A stretch of 64,000 nucleotides of DNA from Pseudomonas sp. W4I3 (GCF_030816195.1 NZ_JAUSXS010000001.1:558001-622000); one strand, 5' to 3'; positions 26,744 to 36,574 are shown, numbered from the stretch's first letter. The notes: generated by a model from the sequence alone, not told the origin. A program made the numbers and translations.

Positions 26744-28082
26744 ATGAGCCGCCTATTGATTCGCAATGCCAGACTGGTCAATGAGGGCCGGGAGTTCGAC
26801 GCGGATGTGCTGGTGGTCAGTGGCCGTATCGAAAAGATTGCTGGCAGCATTGAACACGCAAACGAACCGGTGGAGATCGACGCTCAAGGCCAATGGTTGT
26901 TGCCAGGGATGATCGATGACCAAGTGCATTTTCGCGAGCCCGGCGCACCGGACAAAGGCAGCTTCTACAGCGAGTCCCGCGCAGCGGTGGCCGGTGGCAT
27001 CACCAGCTTCATGGACATGCCCAACACCCAACCGGCCACGCTGAGCCTGGACGCCCTGGCCGATAAAAAGCGCCGCGCCGCGTTGCACTCGGTGGCCAAC
27101 TACGGCTTTCACTTTGGCGTGAGTCACGCCAACCTCGACACCGTCGCGGCCCTCGACCCGCGCGACGTGGCAGGGGTCAAAGTGTTCATGGGCGCGTCCA
27201 CCGGCAATATGCTGGTGGACGATCCGCAGACGCTGGAGCGCCTGTTTGCCGAAGTGCCGACGATCCTGCTGGCTCACTGCGAACACACGCCGAGCATCCA
27301 GGCCAACGAACTGCGCCTGCGCGACCGCTTCGGCGAGCGCATTCGCGCCGTGGCCCATGCGCTGATCCGTGATGCCGAGGCGTGCTATCGCTCCTCATCG
27401 TTTGCCGTGGAATTGGCCAAACGCCATGGCACGCGCTTGCACGTGTTGCACCTGACCAGCGCGCGGGAATTGGCCTTGTTCGAAGACAAGCCGCTGAACG
27501 AAAAGCACATCACCGCCGAAGTCTGCCTGCACCACTTGCTGTTCGACGACCGCGACTACCAGCGCCTCGGCCACCAGATCAAATGCAACCCGGCGATCAA
27601 GACCCGCGCCGACCGCGACGCGCTGCGCCTGGCTTTATTGAGTAATCGTCTGGATGTGATTGGCAGTGACCATGCGCCGCATACCTGGGCACAAAAGCAG
27701 TTGGACTATCGCCAGGCGCCGGCCGGTCTGCCCTTGGTGCAACATGCGTTGCCGGCGCTGCTGGAACTGGTGGCGGACGGGTTGCTACCGCTGACCACGC
27801 TGGTGGCGAAAACCAGTCATCGCGTCGCCGACCTGTTTGCCATTCCTGATCGAGGTTATCTGCGCGAGGGGTATTGGGCCGACCTGGTGCTGATCAAGCC
27901 AGAACCCGCGGGCAAACCCGTGAGCAGCCAACCGATCCTGGCCCGTTGCGGCTGGACGCCTTTTGCCGAGCGCAGCTTTGCGTCACAGTGTCAGTACAAC
28001 CCTGGTGTCGGGCCACTTGGCGTGGCACAACGGCCAAGTGGTCGACAGCTGCCAGGGCCTGCCCCTGCATTTCCTGCGTTAA
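26744..28082 (+). pseudogene. pyrQ: Zur-cluster dihydroorotase paralogue, frameshifted near the C terminus
   Basis: This amidohydrolase-family dihydroorotase acts in pyrimidine synthesis as a paralogue of the main PyrC. Core features are PGMIDDQVHFREPGAPDKG, GVKVFMGAS, ILLAHCEH, and SDHAPH near residue 310. The first His of the usual HxH motif is Gln (DQVHF), as recalled in one dihydroorotase subgroup. An extra G at about 27980 shifts the frame after FAERSF; without it the product would end GLPLHFLR at 28082 (445 residues). As given, the frame runs on to 28549 with an unrelated tail. It is the last gene of the folE2 operon, four bases after the carbonic anhydrase gene. Confidence 0.88.
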
Positions 28083-28600
28083 GCGCGGGGTTTGACGGTA
28101 CCGCAGTTGTTACCCAGCCACTGCGCGTGGGTGTCCAGGCTGCCCTTTTGCTGGACGCCGGTGGCATTGAAGGTGCCGTTGACGGTGGTGGTGAATTCCT
28201 TCTGGCTCTGGAAGGTCGCCACGCCCGTGCCTTGGGCTTTCGGGCAGCTGAAACGGAATTTCCACTGGTTGCCGGTCTTGTCGGTCACTTCCTGTTTGCA
28301 ACCCGATTGCGGGTCAGTCAGGGGAATGGAGTCGGAAGCGACCTGGGCTGGCGTGAGGCACACCTGCACGCCTTTACCGGCCATGGTGATGCCCTGTTTT
28401 TCCAGCATGGCGCGCTGTTCAGGGGTCATCTGTTGCTTGAGCTGACCCAGGATCAGCGACAAGTCCGGCAGGTCCTGGTTGTCGACTTTCATATTGCTGG
28501 TAGTCAACTCCCACAAGCCCGGCGCCAACATCTGCGCATGTGCCGCTAGCGGCAGCGACAAACCAACAACCATGGACAAACACAGCAGACGAGCATTCAT
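28079..28600 (-). CDS. DUF3617 periplasmic protein
   Basis: This 173-residue protein has a signal peptide (MNARLLCLSMVVGLSLPLAA) and the DUF3617 pattern APGLWELTTSNMKVDN, MTPEQRAMLEKQG and paired Cys residues (VCLTPAQ, GCKQEV, RFSCPK, NNCGTV). The function is unknown. It converges on the dihydroorotase gene, sharing the TTAA at the two stop codons. Start taken at 28600 rather than 28618 because the signal begins there. Confidence 0.82.
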   Translation of the reverse strand: MNARLLCLSMVVGLSLPLAAHAQMLAPGLWELTTSNMKVDNQDLPDLSLILGQLKQQMTPEQRAMLEKQGITMAGKGVQVCLTPAQVASDSIPLTDPQSGCKQEVTDKTGNQWKFRFSCPKAQGTGVATFQSQKEFTTTVNGTFNATGVQQKGSLDTHAQWLGNNCGTVKPRA

Positions 28601-28730
28601 CGGGTAACTCCTGGGCAATAGTGGGCGTTAGACGCCGCAAAGGCGCCAGTGTTGCACGGCAAATAAAATAGCGACATTCACGGTGGAACATGGTCTGTTA
28701 CGCACTGGACTGCCCGGAGTGATGTCGTTC

Positions 28731-30170
28731 ATGGATTTTTTTGGCCCGCACCTGCTCGCCTACTTCATTGCCACGCTGCATTTTCTCGGGAGCCTCGCCG
28801 CCATCCATGCCGTACTGACCGTCAGGACCGCCCAAGGCTCGATTGCCTGGGCGCTGTCGCTGATGTTCATGCCTTATCTCACGCTGATTCCCTATCTGAT
28901 TTTTGGCCGCAGCACCTTCGACGCCTACATCCAGGCGCGGCGCCAGGCCAACCAGGAAATGCACAGGGCCATCGCCGAATTGAACTGGCGCCCCTGGGTC
29001 GAGGAAGCACTCGCCGCGCGCAACTCCAGTGCCTACGCCTCGTTGCGCGCCATGCCCAAACTGGGCCGCATGCCCTGCCTTGCCAATAACCAGGTGCAGT
29101 TGCTGATCAATGGCGATGCCACCTTCAGCGCCATCTTCGAAGCCATCGGCAACGCGAAAACCGCCGTGCTGTTCCAGTTTTTCATCATTCACGACGATGA
29201 CCTCGGCCGCCAACTGCACAGGTTGCTCACCGCAAAAGCGGCCGAAGGCGTGGACATTTACGTGCTCTACGACCGCATCGGCAGCCACGCCCTGCCCCAT
29301 CACTACGTGCAATCGCTGCGCGACGCCGGGGTCAAGGTCAAAGCCTTCGCCACCCGCAGCGGCTGGCTGAACCGCTTCCAGGTCAACTTCCGCAACCACC
29401 GCAAGATCGTGGTGGTGGACGGCATCACCGGGTTCGTTGGCGGGCATAACGTGGGCGATGAGTACCTGGGCAAGAAACCGCCGTTGGCGCCGTGGCGCGA
29501 TACGCACGTACAGGTCACCGGCCCGGTGGTCGCCTGCTTGCAGGAGTCATTCGCCGAGGATTGGTTCTGGGCTGCGCGGGAATTGCCGCCGCTGATCCTG
29601 CCGGACGCTTACCCGGAAGACGGCGTGCTCTGCCAATTGCTCGCCAGCGGCCCGGCGGACCCGTATGAAACCTGCTCGCTGTTTTTTGTCGAGGCCATTC
29701 ACGCCGCGACCGAACGCGTGTGGATCACCAGCCCGTATTTCATCCCGGACGAAGCGGTGTTTGCCGCCCTGCGCCTGGCCGTCCTGCGCGGCGTGGACGT
29801 GCGTGTTCTGCTGCCCTCGCGACCGGACCACCGCATCGTGTATGCCGCCTCCAGCCTCTATGCCATCGAAGCGGTACGCGCCGGCGTGCGGGTGTTCCGC
29901 TACACGCCCGGGTTTGTGCACCAAAAGGTGGTGTTGGTGGACAGCGAAATCAGCGCCATCGGCAGCGCCAACATGGACAACCGTTCATTCCGGCTGAATT
30001 TTGAAGTGATGTTGCTGACGGTCGACGAGGCCTTCGCCAAACAGGTGGAGCAGATGCTGCTGGACGACTTCGCCCTGGCCCATGAAGTCAGCCAGGAAGA
30101 GAGCCGTGAAACCCGGCGCTTGCAGCAGCTGGGCATGCGCGTGGCGCGCTTGATTTCACCGATTCTCTAA
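28731..30170 (+). CDS. cls: Cardiolipin synthase
   Basis: This 479-residue enzyme condenses two phosphatidylglycerols to cardiolipin at the inner membrane. Two N-terminal membrane helices ([39 protein letters not shown]) precede two phospholipase D HKD motifs: [12 protein letters not shown] with [12 protein letters not shown], and [20 protein letters not shown]. The start is [11 protein letters not shown] at 28731; an ATG at 28722 with GGAG immediately before is a close alternative. A REPIN follows the gene. Confidence 0.92.
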   Translation: MDFFGPHLLAYFIATLHFLGSLAAIHAVLTVRTAQGSIAWALSLMFMPYLTLIPYLIFGRSTFDAYIQARRQANQEMHRAIAELNWRPWVEEALAARNSSAYASLRAMPKLGRMPCLANNQVQLLINGDATFSAIFEAIGNAKTAVLFQFFIIHDDDLGRQLHRLLTAKAAEGVDIYVLYDRIGSHALPHHYVQSLRDAGVKVKAFATRSGWLNRFQVNFRNHRKIVVVDGITGFVGGHNVGDEYLGKKPPLAPWRDTHVQVTGPVVACLQESFAEDWFWAARELPPLILPDAYPEDGVLCQLLASGPADPYETCSLFFVEAIHAATERVWITSPYFIPDEAVFAALRLAVLRGVDVRVLLPSRPDHRIVYAASSLYAIEAVRAGVRVFRYTPGFVHQKVVLVDSEISAIGSANMDNRSFRLNFEVMLLTVDEAFAKQVEQMLLDDFALAHEVSQEESRETRRLQQLGMRVARLISPIL

Positions 30171-30193
30171 CAGACGGCAAGCCCTGGCTTCAC

Positions 30194-30291
30194 TGTAGGA
30201 GCGAGCTTGCTCGCGAAAAACGTCCAGGCAACGTGTTCATCCTGAATAAACTTGCAGCCCAGAGTTCTTCGCGAACAAGCTCGCTCCTACA
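30194..30291. repeat. REPIN, TGTAGGAGCGAGC family
   Basis: TGTAGGAGCGAGCTTGCTCG and its inverse CGAACAAGCTCGCTCCTACA are separated by about 55 bases, between the convergent cls and CFA synthase genes. This is the best preserved copy of the second REP family in the window. Confidence 0.9.
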
Positions 30292-30327
30292 AAAAGCCGG
30301 GCGAGCCTCCTCTATCATCAAGCGGTT

Positions 30328-31514
30328 TCAGCGGTAGATATCTTCCCGCGTCCACGGCAGTTCATGGCCGCCATCGGCATGGGGTTTCACCGCCAGAATC
30401 TGGTGCAGGTTGATCCAGCCCCGCGCGAAGGCGTAGGCGCAACCCGCCAGGTACAGCCGCCAGATACGCAAGGCATGCTCCGGCACCATTTTCGCCGCGG
30501 CTTCGAGGTTGTCCTCCAGCCGCTCGCTCCAATGGTCCAGCGTACGGGCGTAGTGCAGGCGCAAGCTCTCAACGTCCACCACTTCCAACCCGACTTCGCT
30601 GATTTCGGCGGCCATCATCGCCAGGTGCGGCAGCTCGCCGTTGGGGAAGACATAGCGCTCGATAAAGTCGCCTGCGCCACGGCCCACGGGACGCCCGTCA
30701 GTGTGTTTGGCGGTGATGCCATGGTTCATCACCAGGCCGCCTTCACGCACGGCGCCGTTAAGAATCTGACAGTACTGCGCCAGGTTGGCGTGGCCGACGT
30801 GTTCAAACATGCCCACGCTGACCACTTTGTCGAAACGACCGTCCTGAGGCAGGTCGCGGTAGTCGAGCAGTTGCAGGTCGACCTGGTCTTCCAGGCCTTC
30901 GGCTATCACCCGCTCCTTGGCCAGGGCCAGCTGTTCCTTGCTCAAGGTAATCCCGAACACCTTGACCCCGAATTCCCGCGCGCCGCAAACCGCGCAAGCC
31001 CGCCCCACCCGCACCCCACATCGAGCAAATACTCACCCGGCTGCAGCCGCAATTTGCGGCACAGATGGCGAAATTTGTCTTGTTGGGCCTGGTCGATGGA
31101 CTCGCTGCCCGTCTCGAAATAACCGCAGGAATACACCATGTCCTGGTCCAGCCAGAGCTGATAGAACTCGTTGGACAGGTCGTAATGGTAGGAAATGGCT
31201 GCCGCGTCGGTCGCCTTGTCGTGGATCGAGCGCACCGGACGAGGACCGTCGTCGTCTTCGATCAAGGCGTGACTGAGCTCGTCACATACCCTGATCACCT
31301 CGGCGATGGAGCCTTCCAGCTCCAGCTTGCCCTCGACGAAGGCTTCGCCCAGTGAGTCAAGCGTGGGATGGGTCAGCTGTGTGACGACCGTAGGGTCCTT
31401 CACCACGATGGTCACACTGGGCTCGGGGCCCAGGTTGAATTCATGGCCGTCCCAGAGTCGAAGACGCAGCGGTAGCTGAAGATTCTGTAAGGCCGGTGGA
31501 AGTTGCGCGAGCAT
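30328..31514 (-). pseudogene. cfa: Cyclopropane-fatty-acyl-phospholipid synthase, frameshifted
   Basis: The enzyme transfers a methylene from SAM to unsaturated membrane lipids in stationary phase. The first frame (start 31514) encodes the N-terminal domain and YHYDLSNEFYQLWLDQDMVYSC cut here as YHYDLSNEFYQLWLD, then the SAM motif LLDVGCGWGGLARFAAR. At about 30975-30985 the frame shifts, and the second half (EFGVKVFGITLSKEQ, VGMFEHVGHANL, ending LPWTREDIYR) continues in another phase. The total length is 395 codons plus two bases, which points to a 2-base insertion in the GCGCGC run. Sequencing error or true mutation cannot be told apart here. Confidence 0.88.
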
Positions 31515-31585
31515 GAGTAGTCCCCCCTTGTTTCAGACGTCTGCTGTGAGGGTAGACCATCCCAAATAAAGTAGGTAGCTATCGA

Positions 31586-32389
31586 TTAAATAGCAGCCTG
31601 CTGCGAAGCCCGACGCTCGAGCAACCCGTCCTGGATCCACTGTTTCAACCATGTGGCCGCTTGCAGTGGTGCACCCTCTCCATAAGTGACTGCCAACTCG
31701 ATGCACAGTTCTGAAAAGTTCCAGCCGGTGGCGACCATGCCCGCCAGCGCGTGGGCTTCAGCAGACTCCAGACTGCGGTACTGACACAGGTTCTGATGCC
31801 GCCACACCAGGCAAACCTGCGCCGACTCCAGCGCCTGGCTGCCGGGAAAGTCCGATTCATCCTTATGGGCCCGCCAGAGGCTCACCGTATTGAAACGGCA
31901 CAGTACGTTCTGCACGGAAGGCACCAGCGATACGCGTAATTCCGGCCAGTCCTCAGGCGCCAGTTGCGCCATGTGATCGAGGCTCAGCGGTTCGCCCGCA
32001 GGCGCGTCGAATGCGAGGGTGAATGCCCACTCCAACTGCGCCAGTTCCACCAGCGGCGCGCTTTGTTCGGCCACCAGATACTCAAGGATAAAAGAGGCGA
32101 ATCGCTCACCCAGCCAACGCAGGCTGTAATGCGCCGAGGGATAACGACGTATATACGCCTGGCTCAGCAAGGCAAATTCATCGTCGCCCAGCCAGTACCG
32201 GACGGCGCCGAAGTCATGCCGTAGCACGTCCTGTAATCGGAGCCTGTAGGCGTTGTGATAGATCGCCAGGCCCGTGTCGACATTCAGCGTGGGGCCGCCG
32301 AGCAAGGAGGCGGCAAAGCCACTGTTGGCGGCGCAGTTTTCCGACAACAGGTGCGCCTCGAAGGCCAGTTGCCAGTCGATCAGACGCAT
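31586..32389 (-). CDS. bufC: Bufferin operon partner protein BufC (DUF2063 family)
   Basis: This 267-residue protein carries the DUF2063 putative DNA-binding domain at the N terminus (GLAIYHNAYRLRLQDVLRHD, LGDDEFALLSQAYIRRYPS). In bufferin and related systems this protein partners the DUF692 oxidase and helps present the precursor peptide. Its start overlaps bufB by ten bases, so the pair is co-translated. The assignment is by domain and by its fixed position behind bufA2 and bufB. Confidence 0.85.
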   Translation of the reverse strand: MRLIDWQLAFEAHLLSENCAANSGFAASLLGGPTLNVDTGLAIYHNAYRLRLQDVLRHDFGAVRYWLGDDEFALLSQAYIRRYPSAHYSLRWLGERFASFILEYLVAEQSAPLVELAQLEWAFTLAFDAPAGEPLSLDHMAQLAPEDWPELRVSLVPSVQNVLCRFNTVSLWRAHKDESDFPGSQALESAQVCLVWRHQNLCQYRSLESAEAHALAGMVATGWNFSELCIELAVTYGEGAPLQAATWLKQWIQDGLLERRASQQAAI

Positions 32390-33225
32390 AACGCCCTCCT
32401 GGCCAATGCCGTGGCCCCCAGTTCCCGGGCTTTGCCCAATTCGCTCAGCAGCTCTTCAAATGGCGGAAAGTGATCGTCGCGCTCCAGCAGCGTCGACACC
32501 GGCCCCACCTGCTCCAGCGTGCGCTGATAGAGCGCCCACACCGGATCGCACACCGGGTGATCGTGGGTATCGACCACATAGTCGCCATAGTCCATATGCC
32601 CCGCCAGATGCAGTTGGCGAATGCTCTTGGGCGGCAGGTTCTGGATAAACGTCCAGGCGTCAAACCCGTGATTACGCGAGCTGACGTACACATTGTTCAC
32701 GTCCAGCAGCAATTGACATCCCGTCAGATGCGTCAGGGCATTGAGGAATTGCCACTCGGTGAATTCATCGGCCTTGGAGCGCACATAGCTGGAGACGTTT
32801 TCCAGCACCAGCGGGCGTTGCAACACGTCTTGCACCTGACGCACACGAGCGGCCACGTGGTACAGGCTTTCTTCGGTGTACGGCAGGGGCAGCAGGTCAT
32901 GCAACTGATGTGCGCTGCCACGGCTCCAGCACAGGTGATCGGAAATCCACGCCGGCTGGATGCGCTCGGCAAGCTGTCTGATCTGTTTGAGATAGTCGGT
33001 ATCGATGGCATGGGGGCCGCCGATCGACAGGGACACGCCGTGCATCACCAGGGGGTAGCGTTCGGCAATCGCGTCCAGGTAGTACAAGGCTTTGCCGCCT
33101 TGCACCAGATAATTTTCGGAGATCACTTCGAACCAATCCACCGCAGGGGATTGCGCAAGGATCTGCTCGTAGTATTCGTTGCGTAGTCCCAGGCCGTAAC
33201 CCAGGGAGGGGAAAGAATGGGCCAT
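32380..33225 (-). CDS. bufB: MNIO (DUF692) multinuclear non-heme iron oxidase BufB
   Basis: This 281-residue TIM-barrel enzyme modifies cysteines of the precursor peptide, in the same superfamily as MbnB and TglH. Metal ligands and family motifs are visible: FEVISENY, VMHGVSLSIGG, WISDHLCW, LENVSSYV, LLLDVNNVYVSSRNHG, LHLAGHMD, VDTHDHPV and LLERDDHFPPFEEL. It is encoded 63 bases after the Cys-rich peptide gene and overlaps bufC. In related bacteria bufferins chelate copper after conversion of Cys to thiooxazole groups (knowledge from memory). Confidence 0.92.
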   Translation of the reverse strand: MAHSFPSLGYGLGLRNEYYEQILAQSPAVDWFEVISENYLVQGGKALYYLDAIAERYPLVMHGVSLSIGGPHAIDTDYLKQIRQLAERIQPAWISDHLCWSRGSAHQLHDLLPLPYTEESLYHVAARVRQVQDVLQRPLVLENVSSYVRSKADEFTEWQFLNALTHLTGCQLLLDVNNVYVSSRNHGFDAWTFIQNLPPKSIRQLHLAGHMDYGDYVVDTHDHPVCDPVWALYQRTLEQVGPVSTLLERDDHFPPFEELLSELGKARELGATALARRALCV

Positions 33226-33288
33226 GATGCGCTCCTGGAAAGTGTCCGCAGCGGCGCAAGGCCCGCTGCGGTTGCACTCGCGTGTCGG

Positions 33289-33540
33289 TTACTCGCCGAC
33301 TTTGCCACCGGCCGTGTCGCACTCAGCCTGGGTCATGGATTTGAAGCCGTGGCCCTTGCACACCGCTTGGCCTTTGCAGGCGTTTTCAGCGGTCTTGCAA
33401 TCGTTCATGCCTTTGCAGGAGGTTACGCCGTAGCAATGAACCGGAGCGTCGGCGGCCTGTACCTGGGTGGCGACGCCAGCGAACATGGAAGCGGCAGCGA
33501 TAGCCAGGGCAGCACCGGAAACGGCTTTTTTGATATTCAT
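33289..33540 (-). CDS. bufA2: Bufferin-type periplasmic metallophore precursor (BufA2)
   Basis: This 83-residue precursor has a Sec signal ([20 protein letters not shown], cleavage after VQA) and a short mature part with six Cys, all in a repeated pattern: [28 protein letters not shown] and AECDT. Cys-Lys-Gly repeats are the family mark, and these Cys are the expected substrates of BufB. Ribosome binding site GAGGA lies seven bases before the ATG. It opens the bufA2-bufB-bufC operon, 117 bases behind the hmtA stop. Confidence 0.9.
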   Translation of the reverse strand: MNIKKAVSGAALAIAAASMFAGVATQVQAADAPVHCYGVTSCKGMNDCKTAENACKGQAVCKGHGFKSMTQAECDTAGGKVGE

Positions 33541-33603
33541 TGTGTAGTCCTCAACAGTCAGTGGGATGTCGGTCTGAACGGATTGCCCAGTCTCGACACA
33601 CCA

Positions 33604-33632
33604 CTAGAGTGAGGCGCCCTTTTAGCGTTACA
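33604..33632 (-). promoter_or_regulatory. Candidate ECF-sigma-type promoter of bufA2BC
   Basis: On the minus strand TGTAACG is followed about 15 bases later by CACTCTAG, resembling ECF sigma factor promoters with AAC in the -35 element. It lies about 65 bases upstream of the bufA2 start. No anti-sigma or sigma gene is adjacent, so this is a weak inference. Confidence 0.3.
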
Positions 33633-33656
33633 GCCCTGTACAAAGATTTCTGAAAA

Positions 33657-35543
33657 TTATTCGTCCAACTTCAACAGCGGCTCCTGAAAGCGCAGCAACC
33701 GCCCGGCGTTCCCCAGGACCAGCAAGGTGCTGAGGTTGTGCAACACCGCAGCGATCATTGCCCCGGCCGCGCCCAGCCAGCCGAAGGCGGCGAACACCAC
33801 GATAGCCAGCGTCCAGCCCAGGCCGATGATCACATTGACCTGCAAGGTGTGCCGGCACTGACGACTCAGGCGCACGCAGGTGCCCAGGCGGCGCAGGTCG
33901 CTGCCGATCAGCACCACGTCTGCCGAGGCCAGGGCAATATCGGCACCGCCCGCGCCCATTGCCACGCCGACCACACCGGCTTTAAGCGCCAGCGAATCAT
34001 TGATCCCATCCCCTACCACCATTGGCCGGAAACCGCTGCCGATCTCCCCCAGCACACGGTTGAGTTTGTCTTCCGGCAACGCCTGGGCCTGGACCTCAGC
34101 GATGCCCACGTTCACGGCCAGGCTGTCGGCCACGCTCTGACGGTCGCCGGTGAGCAGCAGTTGGCGGCCCAGCCCCAGGTCGCGCAACTCTTGCAGGGCC
34201 TGGCGAGCCTCCGGTTTGACGCTATCGGCCAACAGCAGCCAGGCCAGGAACTGTCCGTTCAGCGCCAGCCCGGCAATCGGGCCGTCGTGATGAGGGACGG
34301 CGGCGGTGACAATACCCAGTTGCTCGAACAGTTCGGGGCGACCCAACGCCGCCTCGCCCTGTTCAGTGTGCGCCACCACACCCAGCCCCTGGCGCTCGCG
34401 GATATCGGTGAGCGCCACGCGCTGTTCCTGTGTCGCCAGCCCCGCCAGCGCACGGCTGACCGGGTGGCTGCTGGCCGAACCGAGGCTGGCGGCAAGGTTA
34501 AGCAAAGCCTGGCGATCGGTAGATGCGGCTTCGATGGACTGCAGGCGCAAGGTGCCGAAGGTCAAGGTACCGGTCTTGTCGACCACCAGCGAGGTCAGGT
34601 CCGCCAGCTCCTCCAGAAACGCCGAGCTGCGAATCAGAATCCCATGCCGTGCCGCCACCGCGATCCCGGCAATCGCCGTGGCCGGTGCCGACAACACCAA
34701 CGCGCACGGGCACGCCGCCACCAGCACCGCAAGCATCGCCTGGGCGTCGTTGGTGACAAACCAGGTGACCGCCGCCAGCAACAGCACCAGCACCATGTAG
34801 CTACCGGCATAGCGCTCCAGCAACCGGGTGATCGGCGGCTTGGAGCGCTCGGCGTTCTGCATCAGCGCGATCACCTTGCCAAGGGTCGACTCATTGCCCG
34901 TGCGCGTCACTTTAAGGCGCAGCAGGCCGTCCAGGTTGATCGCCCCGCCAAACACCTGAACGCCCGCGCTGGCTTCCAACGGCACCGACTCACCGGTGAT
35001 GGGCGCCGTGTCCAGGCTGGCCTGGCCCGCCAGCACCACGCCGTCGGCCGGCACGCGGTCGCCGGCGCGCACTTCGACCACATCGCCGGTGTTCAGCGTA
35101 CTGTTATCCACTTCTACAATGCTGCCGTCGGCCTGCACCAGGCGTGCGTGGCTGCGCGTGAGCTTGCCCAGCGCATGGATCGCTTCCTGGGAGCCGATCA
35201 CGCTGCGCTCTTCGAGCACGTGCCCGAAAATCATGATGATCGGCAGCAACGCCGCGGTGAGCAGATCACCCGTGGCCCAGGCACCGATCATCGCCAGCGC
35301 GATCAATTGGTCAGTGATGCCATGCAGGCTCGGGTAGCGCAGGCTGTACCAGGCCGACCGCATGACCGGCACGGCCACCAGCAGCGAGGCCACACCGAGC
35401 AGCAGTTGGCTGACCCCGCCCTGGTCCGCCGCCAGCCAGCGCCACACCAGGCCCAACAGCAGTAAACCCAGGGCCAGCATGGCCAGGGTCAGTTGCCGGG
35501 CGGCGCTGCGCTGCTCGGCGGAGGTCAGCATGGGTGCGCTCAT
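33657..35543 (-). CDS. hmtA: P1B-type heavy-metal ATPase HmtA (Cu/Zn uptake type)
   Basis: This 628-residue metal pump has the CPC motif in ACPCALVLSAP, TGES in ITGESVP, the phosphorylation loop DKTGTLTF, SSHPVS (HP motif) and GDGINDSLAL. It has no N-terminal metal-binding domain, unlike ZntA or CopA. The operon partners (three SPFH proteins) match the recalled P. aeruginosa hmtA locus, where HmtA was reported to import copper and zinc. Its start overlaps the preceding gene by four bases. The Zur-like site at the head of the operon agrees with an uptake role. Confidence 0.85.
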   Translation of the reverse strand: MSAPMLTSAEQRSAARQLTLAMLALGLLLLGLVWRWLAADQGGVSQLLLGVASLLVAVPVMRSAWYSLRYPSLHGITDQLIALAMIGAWATGDLLTAALLPIIMIFGHVLEERSVIGSQEAIHALGKLTRSHARLVQADGSIVEVDNSTLNTGDVVEVRAGDRVPADGVVLAGQASLDTAPITGESVPLEASAGVQVFGGAINLDGLLRLKVTRTGNESTLGKVIALMQNAERSKPPITRLLERYAGSYMVLVLLLAAVTWFVTNDAQAMLAVLVAACPCALVLSAPATAIAGIAVAARHGILIRSSAFLEELADLTSLVVDKTGTLTFGTLRLQSIEAASTDRQALLNLAASLGSASSHPVSRALAGLATQEQRVALTDIRERQGLGVVAHTEQGEAALGRPELFEQLGIVTAAVPHHDGPIAGLALNGQFLAWLLLADSVKPEARQALQELRDLGLGRQLLLTGDRQSVADSLAVNVGIAEVQAQALPEDKLNRVLGEIGSGFRPMVVGDGINDSLALKAGVVGVAMGAGGADIALASADVVLIGSDLRRLGTCVRLSRQCRHTLQVNVIIGLGWTLAIVVFAAFGWLGAAGAMIAAVLHNLSTLLVLGNAGRLLRFQEPLLKLDE

Positions 35544-36574
35544 TGTTCGGCTCCCTGAATGATCAAACGGGAGTCGTCTTTCGGATCGACCGTGGTCACC
35601 GAGCCGGCCTGGCCCAGAATCTTCGGCAGGCGCTCACGGTACAGGCGCAGCAGCAAGCCGGGGTCGTTGACTTGCGCCAGGCTGGCGACGGTGGCGGTTT
35701 GCGCCTGGGCGCTGGCCAGACGCTCACTGGCCTGGGCATGGGCGACCTGCACCTGGCGGTCAGCCTCCTGGTTGGCGGTTTGGGTGAGTTTTTCCGCATC
35801 GGTACGTGCGTTCGCCACCGCTTTGTCGGCTTGCTGGCTGGCGGTAAGTACCGCATTGAAGGCATTCACCGCCGGGCCCGGCAGGCTCGACTGCACATCG
35901 ACCCGCGTCACTTCGATGCCCAGCCCCAGCCCGCTGGCGGTCAGCTGCGCCAAGCGCTGGTTGATTCCTTGCACCAAATCGCCGCGCAGCCGTTCGCGGC
36001 GCTCGGCGGCGCCGTTGTCAGTGCCGATCAGCTCGGGGCGCGCCACCAGGATGGTGTCCAGGTCCCGCGCCGCCGTCAGTGCAACGGCACTGCGGGTCAC
36101 CAGGCGGTCCAGCGCGGGCAGCACATGCTCGCCCTGCAACACAAAGGCATAGGGCTCGGTGACCTTGTAGAACACCCGCACATCCAGCTGCACGATCCCA
36201 GCATCACCGGTCAGCAAGTAGCCGGAACCGGCCAGCGTGTCGCTCAACGGTGTGGCGAAACTGGCCACGCGGTCGGCCTGCACGGCTGCCTCTGAGCGCA
36301 ACAGGTTCTCCACCCGACGCTCGATTACCCGGTCTGCCGCCGGCAACAACACCACCTGTTCGAACGGTTGCGGCCAGGCCAGCAGCAGCCCGGCATTCTG
36401 GATGCGGTCCAGGGCGCCGAAGTGCAGCACCATGGCGCGGTTCTGCGGGTCGATCTGGCGCACATTGGAAAACGCCCAGGCCAACGCCGCCAACACGGTG
36501 ACCGCGTACAGCGCCAGGAAGGTCAGGCGTCCGGCCTGGATCCATGGGCTGTCCGGGCTGTCACGCTCGCTCAT
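35540..36574 (-). CDS. SPFH-domain membrane protein, HflK-like, of the hmtA operon
   Basis: This 344-residue protein has one N-terminal membrane helix (LTFLALYAVTVLAALAWAF), an SPFH/band 7 domain (residues about 45-220, RAMVLHFGALDRIQNAGLLL, then the helical linker LGIEVTRVDVQSSLPGPAV) and a C-terminal coiled coil rich in Ala and Gln. It is related to HflK/HflC, which form large membrane cages around FtsH, but is a paralogue dedicated to this operon. Both ends overlap neighbours by four bases. A scaffold for HmtA or a protease adaptor is inferred. Confidence 0.82.
   Translation of the reverse strand: MSERDSPDSPWIQAGRLTFLALYAVTVLAALAWAFSNVRQIDPQNRAMVLHFGALDRIQNAGLLLAWPQPFEQVVLLPAADRVIERRVENLLRSEAAVQADRVASFATPLSDTLAGSGYLLTGDAGIVQLDVRVFYKVTEPYAFVLQGEHVLPALDRLVTRSAVALTAARDLDTILVARPELIGTDNGAAERRERLRGDLVQGINQRLAQLTASGLGLGIEVTRVDVQSSLPGPAVNAFNAVLTASQQADKAVANARTDAEKLTQTANQEADRQVQVAHAQASERLASAQAQTATVASLAQVNDPGLLLRLYRERLPKILGQAGSVTTVDPKDDSRLIIQGAEQ

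Noticed and set aside
28083..28549. Plus-strand extension of the dihydroorotase frame to 28549 as a C-terminal fusion domain
   Set aside because: The extension is the antisense of the DUF3617 gene and arises only from the one-base frameshift at about 27980.
33738..35465. 575-codon plus-strand frame opposite hmtA
   Set aside because: Antisense shadow; the minus strand carries all P-type ATPase motifs.
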